A stretch of DNA of 64,000 nucleotides from Acidiphilium acidophilum (GTDB lineage: Bacteria; Pseudomonadota; Alphaproteobacteria; Acetobacterales; Acetobacteraceae), in the NCBI RefSeq assembly GCF_033842475.1, contig NZ_JAWXYB010000018.1, positions 1,719,501 through 1,783,500 on the forward strand, written 5' to 3'. The translations under genes and the position numbers were made by a program. Shown here one piece after another: positions 1-7,985 of this stretch (within the stretch, counting starts at the first letter, position 1; every line of letters starts with the position of its first letter). Under the pieces are notes generated by a model. That model was not told where the DNA came from and ran no database searches. It was given only the letters and a program-made list of their open reading frames with translations.

Positions 1-118
1 GGTCGGTGGCGAGGACGCGCAGCTTGTCACCGCTGGTGAGGCCGCGCAGCACTTTCGCAGCACGCAGCACCGGCATCGGGCCCTTGAGATATTTCGCATC
101 GAGCGTCGCATCCGCCAT
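1..118 (-). CDS. TusA/SirA-like sulfurtransferase-fold protein, 3' end cut by window edge
   Basis: Only the first 39 codons lie in the window, reading leftward from the ATG at 118. The start LDAKYLKGPMPVLRAAK fits the TusA fold, where a conserved CPxP motif begins helix 1 and its Cys carries the persulfide in tRNA thiolation or sulfur transfer. Here the Cys position is Gly (KGPMP), so this paralog probably does not carry sulfur in the usual way. It is divergent from the ROK kinase. The family call is moderate because the rest of the protein is missing. Confidence 0.6.
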   Translation of the reverse strand, partial: MADATLDAKYLKGPMPVLRAAKVLRGLTSGDKLRVLATD

Positions 119-203
119 GATGCTATCGTGCCGCGTCACACCCTCTTGAGCAAGAGCGGCAGACGGGAGATAGAGGGCGGAGGATAAACGTACAGGATAA
201 ACC

Positions 204-1097
204 ATGACGTATCGCATCGGCATCGATCTCGGCGGCACCAAGATCGAGGTGGCGGCCTTGATGGGTAGCGGGGACCTCGAACATCGGGTCAGGGTGCCGA
301 CGCCGCCGGATTATCGGGCAACCATCGAAGCGATCGCGGAACTTGTGGCGGGGACGGAGCGTGCCCTCGGGCCGTGCGGCGGGATCGGGATCGGGATTCC
401 GGGCACGATCAGCCCGGCGACCGGATTTGTCAAAAATGCGAATTCGGAGCGATTGAACGGCAATCCGTTCGATAAAGATCTGGAAGCGCGGCTGGGCAGG
501 CCGGTCCGGGTTTCCAACGATGCGAACTGCTTTGCGATGAGCGAGGCGGCGGATGGGGCGGGCGCGGGCGCGCAGTGCGTGTTCGGCGTGATCATCGGCA
601 CCGGATGCGGCGGCGGCATCGTGGTTGGAGGCAAGGTGCTCGAAGGTCGGCAGCGAATCGCGGGGGAATGGGGGCATACCCCCCTGCCCTGGCCCCGCGC
701 GGAGGAAATGCCGTTGCGGCGTTGCTGGTGCGGCAAGGTCGGGTGCCTTGAGACCTACGTGGCGGGGCCGGCGCTGGCCGCGGAAGCCGACGGGATCGGC
801 GCGCGGGATGCGGGGGGACTGCCCGCGCGGGCGGCGGCGGGGGATGAACGGGCGGTTCGCGCGCTCGCGATCCATGCCGAACGGCTGGCACGCGGGCTTG
901 CGATGATCGTCAATATTCTCGACCCCGACGTGATCGTGCTGGGCGGCGGGTTATCCAATCTGGACCATCTTTACCAGGACGTGCCGGCGCTGATGAAACC
1001 GTTCGTGATCAGCGATACGTTCGATACGCCGATCCTGCGAAACAAGCATGGCGACTCCTCCGGCGTGCGCGGCGCCGCATGGTTGTGGCCGGCCTGA
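204..1097 (+). CDS. ROK-family sugar kinase (fructokinase/glucokinase type)
   Basis: This 297-residue cytoplasmic protein most likely phosphorylates a hexose with ATP. It opens with the ATP-binding phosphate-1 motif GIDLGGTKIE (residues 6-15), and the sugar-binding GNPFDKDL and VSNDANCFA segments follow, with Asn-Asp of the catalytic loop. The ROK zinc motif CWCGKVGCLETYVAGPAL lies near residues 175-192, preceded by GEWGHTPLP. The glycine-rich GTGCGGGIV segment completes the fold. The exact sugar cannot be read from sequence; fructose or glucose are most common for this subfamily. The ATG at 204 gives the natural N-terminal strand. It looks monocistronic. Confidence 0.88.
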   Translation: MTYRIGIDLGGTKIEVAALMGSGDLEHRVRVPTPPDYRATIEAIAELVAGTERALGPCGGIGIGIPGTISPATGFVKNANSERLNGNPFDKDLEARLGRPVRVSNDANCFAMSEAADGAGAGAQCVFGVIIGTGCGGGIVVGGKVLEGRQRIAGEWGHTPLPWPRAEEMPLRRCWCGKVGCLETYVAGPALAAEADGIGARDAGGLPARAAAGDERAVRALAIHAERLARGLAMIVNILDPDVIVLGGGLSNLDHLYQDVPALMKPFVISDTFDTPILRNKHGDSSGVRGAAWLWPA

Positions 1098-1099
1098 CC

Positions 1100-1471
1100 T
1101 CATGGCCAGCCGCGATCGTGGTTGGCGATCTGTGCGGGGCTGAGGTTATAAGGTCCTTCCGCGACTTCAGGCGCGTGATCGGGCAGTTTTGAAGGATCGG
1201 CCCAGCACGTCGCCTGACCGAGGGTTTGGGTGCAGTAGGGTAGCGGTGGCGGCAAAGGCGGTTTTGGGCGGCAGTACGATTTGCCGTTATCGAGGCGGAC
1301 AACAGAGCAGTCCCGCCCCGTGACCATCGAAATAATCGCGTCCGGAATGGTGCGGTGGATGGTGGCGACGGACAGCACCGTCGCGCCGGCGGCGATGCCC
1401 ATGTCGGCACCGGTACCGAGACCGCAACCGGTGAGCGGGATGAGGCAGATCAGAACGATGAGACTTCGCAT
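1100..1471 (-). CDS. Small predicted outer-membrane lipoprotein, function unknown
   Basis: I start this 123-residue protein at the ATG at 1471 because it then has a clean lipoprotein signal: MRSLIVLICLIPLTGC, with lipobox LTGC and Cys16 as the lipidation site. An upstream in-frame start would add 29 residues ahead of the signal and is unlikely. The mature part has a Gly/Ala-rich stretch, a Pro-rich PKPPLPPPLPYC stretch, and several Cys residues. No enzymatic motif is visible. It converges on the ROK kinase, whose stop is 3 bases away. Confidence 0.6.
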   Translation of the reverse strand: MRSLIVLICLIPLTGCGLGTGADMGIAAGATVLSVATIHRTIPDAIISMVTGRDCSVVRLDNGKSYCRPKPPLPPPLPYCTQTLGQATCWADPSKLPDHAPEVAEGPYNLSPAQIANHDRGWP

Positions 1472-1645
1472 GAGCGGACCATGCCCTAGAAAGGTAAAAA
1501 TCCGGTTAGTTTCCGACGATCCCGCTCGATTCACCCGTCGCGTTGCCCTTGGCGGCACACGCGGCTATGAACGCGGGGCTGAACCGATTGAAACTGTGCG
1601 CTGGCGCCGATCCGGCGTTGCGCGCGTATCCGAGGTGAGACCCGC

Positions 1646-2314
1646 GTGCCCGATATTTTCGATGAAGTTGCCGAAGACCTGCGCGCCGAGCGCACCCGCA
1701 AGTTTGTGGTCCGCTATGCCGGTGTGTTCATTGCGGCCGCAGGACTCGTGCTGATCGCGATCGGCGGGTGGCAGACTTTGAAATGGTATCATCACAAACA
1801 GGATATCCGCGCCGCGACGCAGTATGTGACTTTGACCGACCGCATCGCAAAGACCGGTGCAGGTGCGACCAAGACCACTGATATTGCGGATGCGCGATCG
1901 CTGATTGCGTTCGCCGCCAAGGCACCGCCCGGCTATGCCGCGCTCGCCCGGTTTCGCGCTGCGGCTCTGTATGCTGGCGGCGGCGACACCAAGGCAGCGA
2001 TGGCGCTGTGGACACAGTTGGGTGCCGGTGACAGCACGGCGGGTCCGATGCTGCGAGGGCTCGCCAATCTGATCTGGACGCAGCATGCGATGGGAACGGT
2101 GCCGGATGATCAGGTGATGGCGCGGTTGAAACCGCTGATGGCCGATTCCAGCCCGTGGCACGATCTGGCGCAGGTCAATGCCGCGGTCCTCGACATGCAG
2201 AGCGGCAAGGTCGCCGATGCGCAATCGCTGCTCCAGCGGGTCAGCGCCGACCCGGCCTCTCCTGCCAATGTCCGCAATCTGGCCGAAGGGCTGCTGGCGA
2301 AACTGAACGGATGA
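1646..2314 (+). CDS. YfgM-like TPR membrane-anchored protein
   Basis: The 222-residue protein has a short cytoplasmic N-terminus, one transmembrane helix at about residues 24-42 (VVRYAGVFIAAAGLVLIAIG), then an Ala-rich helical domain of TPR type. This matches the YfgM family, whose E. coli member is a SecYEG-associated protein linked to periplasmic chaperones. The gene lies directly before bamB and der, the same order as in E. coli, which supports the call. The start is GTG at 1646, with the Shine-Dalgarno-like GAGGTGA seven bases upstream. Its stop overlaps the bamB start (ATGA). Confidence 0.75.
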   Translation: MPDIFDEVAEDLRAERTRKFVVRYAGVFIAAAGLVLIAIGGWQTLKWYHHKQDIRAATQYVTLTDRIAKTGAGATKTTDIADARSLIAFAAKAPPGYAALARFRAAALYAGGGDTKAAMALWTQLGAGDSTAGPMLRGLANLIWTQHAMGTVPDDQVMARLKPLMADSSPWHDLAQVNAAVLDMQSGKVADAQSLLQRVSADPASPANVRNLAEGLLAKLNG

Positions 2315-3669
2315 CCCACACCACAATGACACGCTCAAGCGCGCTTATCACGACAGGACGGCGCGGGGCGCTGCTGATGTCGGCTGCCTTGCTCTCAGGA
2401 TGCAGCCTGTTCGAGGGCAGTGACAAGAAGCCGGTTCCGGGCCTCAAGATACCGGTCCTGCCGCCGCACGAACCGCTGGAGGTCGATGAGCAGGCGCCGC
2501 CCGTCGTACTGCCGGCTTCGGCACCGCTGGCGAACTGGCCGCAGGCCGGGGCCAATCCCCGGCACGATACTGGCGCGATTGCCCTGCCCGACCGGCTGAC
2601 TCAGGCCTGGAGCACCAGCATCGGGGCGGGTGCCACCTATCGGCGGTCGCTGCATGCGCAGCCGGTGATCGCCGAGGGCAAGGTGTTCACCATGGACGCC
2701 AACGGCTTCGTCGATGCGCTGATGCTCGCCGATGGACGGCATCTGTGGCGGCAGAAGATGAGGCCGAAGCATGATTCCAGCTTCGCGTTCGGCGGTGGCC
2801 TCGCCTATGCGGAGGGGGCGCTCTACGTCGCGACCGCGTTTGCGGAACTGCGGATGCTCGACCCCGCGAGCGGTGCGACACGCTGGGCCAGGCAACTCGG
2901 CCAGCCGGCTCGGTCCGCCCCGACGATCGGTGGCGGGCAGATCTATCTCGTCCTGCTCGACAATACGCTGGTCGCACGGGATATGAAAAGCGGGGCTTCG
3001 ACCTGGCGATTCCCGACGGGGTCGTCCTCGAACTCGATGTTCGGGGCGGGCGCGCCGGCTTACGATCAGGGTATCGTCGTTGCAGGGTTCGGCACCGGCA
3101 TGGTTGCGGGTGTGAACGCGCAGACCGGCTCGGCCGTGTGGGAACAGAGCTTGGCGGCGGGATATAATTCCGCCAATCCGCTGAACGTGTCGAGCATCGT
3201 CGCCAACCCCGTGATCGGCAATAATCTGGCGGTGCTGACCAGCGTGGCCGGCTCGACCGTCGCATTCGATCTGCGATCGGGGCGGCGGATCTGGGGCAAG
3301 GATGTCGGAAGTGCTGAAACACCGGCAATCGCCGGGGATTGGCTGTTCCTGTTGACCGACAAGCAGCAGCTTGCCGCGGTTCATCTCGCCGATGGGTATG
3401 TTTCGTGGCTGACCGATCTTCCCGCCTACAAGAACCCCAAAAAGGATTACGGTCCGCTCTATTGGCATGGTCCGCTGCTGGCGGGCGCGGGGTTGATCAT
3501 GACCGGTTCGGATGAGCGGATGATCGTGGCCGATGCGCGAACCGGTGTGCTGCTGACCAGGCCGGATCAGGCGCTGGGACTGCGCGGGGTCGCCGATAAT
3601 CCACCGATCGCGGCGTCTGGCACGCTTCTGGCCCTGACCCGCAATGCGGTGCTGACCGCCTACCGATGA
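2311..3669 (+). CDS. bamB: BamB-like outer-membrane assembly lipoprotein (beta-propeller)
   Basis: BamB is the lipoprotein scaffold of the BAM complex, which folds beta-barrel proteins into the outer membrane. The 452-residue product starts at the ATG at 2311, which overlaps the previous stop. A signal segment (GALLMSAALLSGC) ends in a lipobox with Cys near residue 31. The rest is a chain of PQQ-type propeller blades, visible as repeated LDPASGATRWARQ, DMKSGASTWRF and NAQTGSAVWEQ-like units. Position between a yfgM-like gene and der supports BamB over a PQQ dehydrogenase, and no dehydrogenase active-site residues are seen. A second ATG lies 15 bases on. Confidence 0.85.
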   Translation: MTHTTMTRSSALITTGRRGALLMSAALLSGCSLFEGSDKKPVPGLKIPVLPPHEPLEVDEQAPPVVLPASAPLANWPQAGANPRHDTGAIALPDRLTQAWSTSIGAGATYRRSLHAQPVIAEGKVFTMDANGFVDALMLADGRHLWRQKMRPKHDSSFAFGGGLAYAEGALYVATAFAELRMLDPASGATRWARQLGQPARSAPTIGGGQIYLVLLDNTLVARDMKSGASTWRFPTGSSSNSMFGAGAPAYDQGIVVAGFGTGMVAGVNAQTGSAVWEQSLAAGYNSANPLNVSSIVANPVIGNNLAVLTSVAGSTVAFDLRSGRRIWGKDVGSAETPAIAGDWLFLLTDKQQLAAVHLADGYVSWLTDLPAYKNPKKDYGPLYWHGPLLAGAGLIMTGSDERMIVADARTGVLLTRPDQALGLRGVADNPPIAASGTLLALTRNAVLTAYR

Positions 3670-5033
3670 GCGAATCGGACATCGCGACAGCAACCCGGGC
3701 ACCGCGCATCGCGATTTGTGGGCGACCGAACGTCGGCAAATCGACCTTGTTCAACCGCTTGGCCGGCAAGCGGATTGCGCTGGTGGCGGATGAGCCCGGG
3801 GTAACGCGGGATCGCAAGGAAGCCTGGGGCGAGCTTTACGGACGACGGGTTCAGTTGGTCGATACGGCCGGATTGGAGGAAGCCCCGCCGGACAGTTTGC
3901 CGGGGCGGATGCGGGCCTCGACGGGAACCGCCGTGGATCAGGCCGATCTCGTGCTGTTCGTGATCGATTCGCGGGCCGGACTGCTGCCGGAGGACCGGCA
4001 TTTTGCCGCCTGGCTGCGCCGGGCGAACAAGCCGGTGATCGTGGTTGCCAACAAATCGGAGGGGCGCGGGGGTGGTTCGGCGGCACTGGAAGCCTACGCG
4101 CTCGGTCTTGGTGAACCGGTCGCGATTTCGGCCGAGCATAACGAGGGCGTCTCCGATCTGATCGATCAGATTCTCGATGCGCTTCCGGAAGACATGATCG
4201 GGACCGAGCCTGAGGGCGATCGGCCGCTGCATCTCGCGATACTCGGCCGTCCCAATGCCGGCAAATCGACTCTGCTGAACCGTCTGCTTGGTGAGGAACG
4301 CTCGATCACCGGGCCGGAGCCGGGGCTGACGCGCGACGCGATTGCGGCTGAGCTGACGGATCAGGCCGGCACACGCTTCAGGTTGTTCGATACGGCAGGA
4401 TTGCGGCGACGTGCGCGCGTTGAGGAAGGGCTCGAAAAGCTGTCGACCTCCTCGACCATCGAGGCCATGAAATTCGCCGATACCGTGGTGCTGGCGGTCG
4501 ATGCCTTCGAAGGTATTCACGATCAGGACTTGCAAATCGCGCGCCTCGTGGAACGGGAGGGTCGCGCGATCGTGCTCGCGTTGACCAAATGGGATCTGGT
4601 CGAGGACCGGGACAAGACCCGACGGGCGATCAACGATCGGCTCGAATCGTCGCTGTCGCAGCTCAAGGGGATCGTCACCGTTCCTTTGTCGGCGGAAACC
4701 GGCGAAGGCGTCGGCAGATTGCTGCCGGCAGTGCGGGAAGCGGACCTGATCTGGAACAAGCGGGTTTCGACCGGAGCGCTGAACCGCTGGTTCGAAGGGG
4801 CGCTGGAGCGGTTTCCACCGCCGCTGGTCGAGGGGCGGCGCCTGAAATTGCGCTATATCACCCAGGTCAAGGCACGGCCGCCGAGTTTTGCCATGTTCGG
4901 AACCCGTTGCGAGATGACCCCAGAAACCTATCAGCGCTATCTGATGAACAGCCTGCGTGAAAAGTTCAAGCTTGATGGGACGCCGCTGCGGCTCTCGCTG
5001 CGCGGGACCAAAAATCCGTACGCTGACGATTGA
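3666..5033 (+). CDS. der: Ribosome assembly GTPase Der (EngA)
   Basis: Der is the double-GTPase needed for 50S ribosomal subunit maturation. The 455-residue protein has two G domains: P-loop GRPNVGKST, DTAGL and NKSE in the first, then GRPNAGKST, DTAGL and TKWD in the second. A KH-like C-terminal domain follows (RYITQVKARPPSFAMFGT). Length is normal for the family. Its ATG at 3666 overlaps the bamB stop as ATGA, so translation is probably coupled across the yfgM-like/bamB/der operon. Confidence 0.97.
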   Translation: MSESDIATATRAPRIAICGRPNVGKSTLFNRLAGKRIALVADEPGVTRDRKEAWGELYGRRVQLVDTAGLEEAPPDSLPGRMRASTGTAVDQADLVLFVIDSRAGLLPEDRHFAAWLRRANKPVIVVANKSEGRGGGSAALEAYALGLGEPVAISAEHNEGVSDLIDQILDALPEDMIGTEPEGDRPLHLAILGRPNAGKSTLLNRLLGEERSITGPEPGLTRDAIAAELTDQAGTRFRLFDTAGLRRRARVEEGLEKLSTSSTIEAMKFADTVVLAVDAFEGIHDQDLQIARLVEREGRAIVLALTKWDLVEDRDKTRRAINDRLESSLSQLKGIVTVPLSAETGEGVGRLLPAVREADLIWNKRVSTGALNRWFEGALERFPPPLVEGRRLKLRYITQVKARPPSFAMFGTRCEMTPETYQRYLMNSLREKFKLDGTPLRLSLRGTKNPYADD

Positions 5034-5070
5034 CCGGATCGACCCTCGTTTTGGCTCAAGCCATTTGCGC

Positions 5071-5586
5071 TCAGGCCAAGCCAGCGACGCCGATGACCGC
5101 GCCGCCGGCGAGCAGGAGCAAAGGGTGGATCCTGGTGCGCAGCGTCAATATGGTGACCGATCCCGAGACGATCATCAACCGCCAGTCGTGATCGGCGGTG
5201 CGAAGGAGAAAGGCGGCCGCTGCGAGCACCATGCCCCCGGTGATCGGCGTGATCGCCGCCTGAACGATCCGGCGCCAGCGGGCTTCGCGAAAGCGATGCC
5301 ATAGGCCGGAGACCAACACCGTCAGCGTGCTGGAGGGACCGACCATGGCGAGTGTGGCAAGGAGCGCGCCGGGCAAGCCTGCGACATGCAGGCCGATCAA
5401 AGTCGAGATCAGCATATTCGGGCCGGGACTTGCCTGGGCGACACCGAACAATGCGGCGAATTGGGGTGCGGTGAGCCAGTGCCGGGCGACGACGGCGCGC
5501 GCCATGGCGGGTAGAGTGCTGGCAACACCGCCGATCGCGAGGAGAGATAATTCGGCGAACAACAGGACGATGGCGAGCAGGATCAT
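5071..5586 (-). CDS. chrA: Chromate transporter, C-terminal-half-type CHR protein
   Basis: This 171-residue membrane protein is one CHR domain. The motif LTAPQFAALFGVAQASPGPNML matches the CHR signature around the PGPN segment, and four or five hydrophobic helices follow. It lies 7 bases behind its partner half gene, so the pair acts as a two-protein (short-chain) chromate or anion transporter. I chose the ATG at 5586; an upstream in-frame start would add a Cys/Ser-rich stretch that overlaps the partner and looks unnatural. The substrate is a family inference only. Confidence 0.75.
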   Translation of the reverse strand: MILLAIVLLFAELSLLAIGGVASTLPAMARAVVARHWLTAPQFAALFGVAQASPGPNMLISTLIGLHVAGLPGALLATLAMVGPSSTLTVLVSGLWHRFREARWRRIVQAAITPITGGMVLAAAAFLLRTADHDWRLMIVSGSVTILTLRTRIHPLLLLAGGAVIGVAGLA

Positions 5587-5593
5587 CAGCGGA

Positions 5594-6154
5594 TCAACGG
5601 ATGCGCCGGGCAGCGAGGACGAGAGAAACCGGCAGCGAAAGTGCGATGACGATGGGCAGCCGGAGATGCAGCACCGCAAACAGGGTGAACGCCAGAATGA
5701 CGACCGCGAGGGTTGTGGGACCCCGCAGCGAGGGAGCAGCGATTTTCAGCGCGGTCGCCAGAATGAGACCGGCCGCGGCGGCGGCGAGGCCTTCGAGACC
5801 GTGATGGACATCCGGCAGGCACCCGTAACGTTCGAACAGGAGGCCGAGCAGGATGACGATTGTAACGGGCGCGGCGAGCAACCCACCCATCGCGGCAAGC
5901 GCGCCGCTGGCACCCCGATGCCGCGCGCCGAATGCGGCGGCCAGATTGACGATGTTGGGACCGGGCAAAAACTGGCAGAGGCTGAACAGGTCGGCGAATT
6001 CGGCATCGGTCAGCCAACGCTTCCGCTCCACGATGATCCGGCGGGCAAATGGCAGCACCCCGCCGAAACCGGACAGGCCGGCGATGAAAAAGCCGTTGAA
6101 AAGCGCTGAGCGGCTGAGACGATCGGGGCTCGCCTGCGGTGCAACATCGACCAT
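5594..6154 (-). CDS. chrA: Chromate transporter, N-terminal-half-type CHR protein
   Basis: The 186-residue protein is the other CHR domain of a split chromate transporter. It carries the family pattern GLSGFGGVLPFARR near residues 27-40 and FADLFSLCQFLPGPNIVNLA near 53-72, and then hydrophobic helices. In long-chain ChrA these two halves are fused; here they are separate adjacent genes, a known short-chain layout. CHR proteins export chromate in characterised cases, but many homologues have no shown substrate. Confidence 0.8.
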   Translation of the reverse strand: MVDVAPQASPDRLSRSALFNGFFIAGLSGFGGVLPFARRIIVERKRWLTDAEFADLFSLCQFLPGPNIVNLAAAFGARHRGASGALAAMGGLLAAPVTIVILLGLLFERYGCLPDVHHGLEGLAAAAAGLILATALKIAAPSLRGPTTLAVVILAFTLFAVLHLRLPIVIALSLPVSLVLAARRIR

Positions 6155-6217
6155 GACACCTTGCTACGCGCCTCTCTCCTCGTCGACAATCGTGGTGGGA
6201 CGAGGCAGAGTTGCCGG

Positions 6218-6730
6218 ATGAACGATGATCCGGACAGTCTGGCCTTGCGGGCGGGGCCGCCGCCGAATTCGCCGCCCTTGCCGATTGCCCTGATGATCGT
6301 GGCGCTAGGGATCATCGGCCCGATCCTGTTCGTCCGGGACGCGGTTCCCAGCGTGTTTCTGACGGTCATGACCGTGCTGCTGCCGGTCGCGGGTGTGGTA
6401 TCGCTGATTGCTGCGTTTGAGTCCTTCCGGCGGCGGCGAGCTGATCCGCTGGTGCGGACGCGGGCCGTCATCGGACGGCACGGTGTCACCTTATCGCCCC
6501 ACGCCGGACCGGCTGAGACTTACCTATGGCACGAAATCGCGGATGCTCAGGTGAGCAAATCGGTCTTGATGCTTCATCTGAACGGTGATGGCGGCAAGCG
6601 GACGCGCCGCGCTATTCGCTACGGGATGTTGGAAACGCCGGTCGAGATGCTGCAGGGACGCCTCTCGTCGGGACTGACGCAATCTCGCGAAATCGTGACT
6701 TCAACGGCGATGTCATCAAAGCTTCATTGA
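6218..6730 (+). CDS. Two-helix membrane protein, STM3941-like, function unknown
   Basis: This 170-residue protein begins with a short polar head, then two close hydrophobic helices (about residues 24-43 and 48-66), then an arginine patch (FRRRRADP) and a soluble domain with beta character (RAVIGRHGVTLSP, TYLWHEIADAQVS). The two-helices-plus-PH-like layout resembles STM3941-family proteins. I use the ATG at 6218, which has GAGGCAGAG upstream; an in-frame ATG at 6161 would only add an unlikely polar extension. No catalytic motif is visible. Confidence 0.5.
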   Translation: MNDDPDSLALRAGPPPNSPPLPIALMIVALGIIGPILFVRDAVPSVFLTVMTVLLPVAGVVSLIAAFESFRRRRADPLVRTRAVIGRHGVTLSPHAGPAETYLWHEIADAQVSKSVLMLHLNGDGGKRTRRAIRYGMLETPVEMLQGRLSSGLTQSREIVTSTAMSSKLH

Positions 6731-6842
6731 AACCCCGTCGCCTTGTCATGATCGATCGCTTAGACGGCGCGACAGGGGTTTACCGATATGAATACCCCGC
6801 AGGTTTTCAATTTTCTGTTCGCAACCGAAAGGGAGATCCATC

Positions 6843-7919
6843 GTGCGATCTGATGCCAAACTGCGCCGTTCTACACTGCTGCGCGCCGCCGCGGCCGCTG
6901 CCCTCGTCGCCGGGCTCGGCATGGGCGTTGCCCAGGCTGCCGGTGTTTCTCTGGTCGAGACCGGTTCGTCGCTGCTCTATCCGCTGTTCAACATCTGGGT
7001 GCCGCATTTCGAGAAGGCGTATCCGGGCGTGAAAGTGACGACGCAGAGCACCGGTTCGGGTGCGGGTATCGCGCAGGCGATTTCCGGTGTCGTGCAGGTC
7101 GGCGCGTCGGACGCCTATATGTCGGACCAGCAGATCAAGCAGAACCCGGATATTCTGAACATTCCGCTGGCGATTTCGGCTCAGGCGATCAACTACAATC
7201 TGCCGGGCCTGAACGACAAGCACCTCAAATTCTCGGGCCCGGTGCTGGCGGGGATTTATACCGGCAAGATCACCAAGTGGAACGATCCGGCGATCGAGAA
7301 GCTCAACCCCGGCGTGAAGCTGCCGGATCATCAGATCATTCCGGTACACCGTACCGATGGTTCGGGCGACACGTTCATTTTCAGCCAGTATCTCGATTTC
7401 TCGACGCCGTCCTGGGCGAACACGGTGGGCTACGGCACCACGGTGTCGTGGCCGGCGGTGCAGGGCGGGCTGGGTGCGAACGGCAACCCCGGCATGGTCG
7501 AGGCGCTGAAGCAGAACCCGTATGCGATCGCCTATATCGGTGTGTCGTTCTACAAGGAAGTGGCGCAAGCGCATCTCGGCAAGGCGATGCTGTTGAACAA
7601 GGCCGGCAAGTTCGTGCTGCCGACCGCCAAGACGATCAGCGCCGCGGCGGACGAGCTGGTCGGCAAGACGCCGGCGGACGAGCGGATCAGCCTCGTGTTC
7701 GCACCGGGTGCGATGAGCTACCCGATCATCAACTACGAATATGCGATCGTGAATTCCAAGCAGAAGGATGCCGCGACCGAGAAGGCGGTGAAGGATCTGC
7801 TGACCTGGGCCAGCAATCAGGGCAATAGCGAGAGCTATCTGAAGCAGGTCGAGTTCAAGGCCTTGCCGGCAGCGGTCAAGAAACTGTCGGCTGAGCAGAT
7901 CGCCAAGATCAGCGGCTGA
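6843..7919 (+). CDS. pstS: Phosphate ABC transporter substrate-binding protein PstS
   Basis: PstS is the periplasmic phosphate receptor of the high-affinity Pst importer. The 358-residue protein has a Sec signal peptide ending near AQAAG, then the binding-fold start VSLVETGSSLLYPLFNIWVP, where the TGSS segment contacts phosphate. HRTDGSGDTFIFSQYL is the second ligand loop with the conserved Arg, Asp, Gly-Ser-Gly and Thr. It starts at GTG 6843 after the strong site GGGAG. It is first in the pst unit and is separated from pstC by a terminator-like hairpin, so it can be made in excess. Confidence 0.95.
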   Translation: MRSDAKLRRSTLLRAAAAAALVAGLGMGVAQAAGVSLVETGSSLLYPLFNIWVPHFEKAYPGVKVTTQSTGSGAGIAQAISGVVQVGASDAYMSDQQIKQNPDILNIPLAISAQAINYNLPGLNDKHLKFSGPVLAGIYTGKITKWNDPAIEKLNPGVKLPDHQIIPVHRTDGSGDTFIFSQYLDFSTPSWANTVGYGTTVSWPAVQGGLGANGNPGMVEALKQNPYAIAYIGVSFYKEVAQAHLGKAMLLNKAGKFVLPTAKTISAAADELVGKTPADERISLVFAPGAMSYPIINYEYAIVNSKQKDAATEKAVKDLLTWASNQGNSESYLKQVEFKALPAAVKKLSAEQIAKISG

Positions 7920-7934
7920 GCATGGTTATACGAA

Positions 7935-7969
7935 GCGCCTCGTCCGGTTTTTACCGGCGGGGCGTTTTT
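7935..7969 (+). terminator. Hairpin plus T-run between pstS and pstC
   Basis: Arms CGCCTCGtCCGGT and ACCGGCGGGGCG pair over 12 bp with one bulged T and one G-T pair, around a T-rich loop, and five T follow. This is a rho-independent terminator shape inside the operon. It would let most transcripts stop after pstS and give more binding protein than permease. Confidence 0.7.
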
Positions 7970-7985
7970 CGGTTAAGAGGATGAT

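Noticed and set aside
2395-3702. Long open frame antisense to bamB
   Set aside because: A 435-codon frame on the minus strand has no recognisable domain and is the shadow of a high-GC gene.
6731-6842. Possible Pho box upstream of pstS
   Set aside because: One half site CTTGTCAT is visible at 6742-6749 but no second half at the right spacing.
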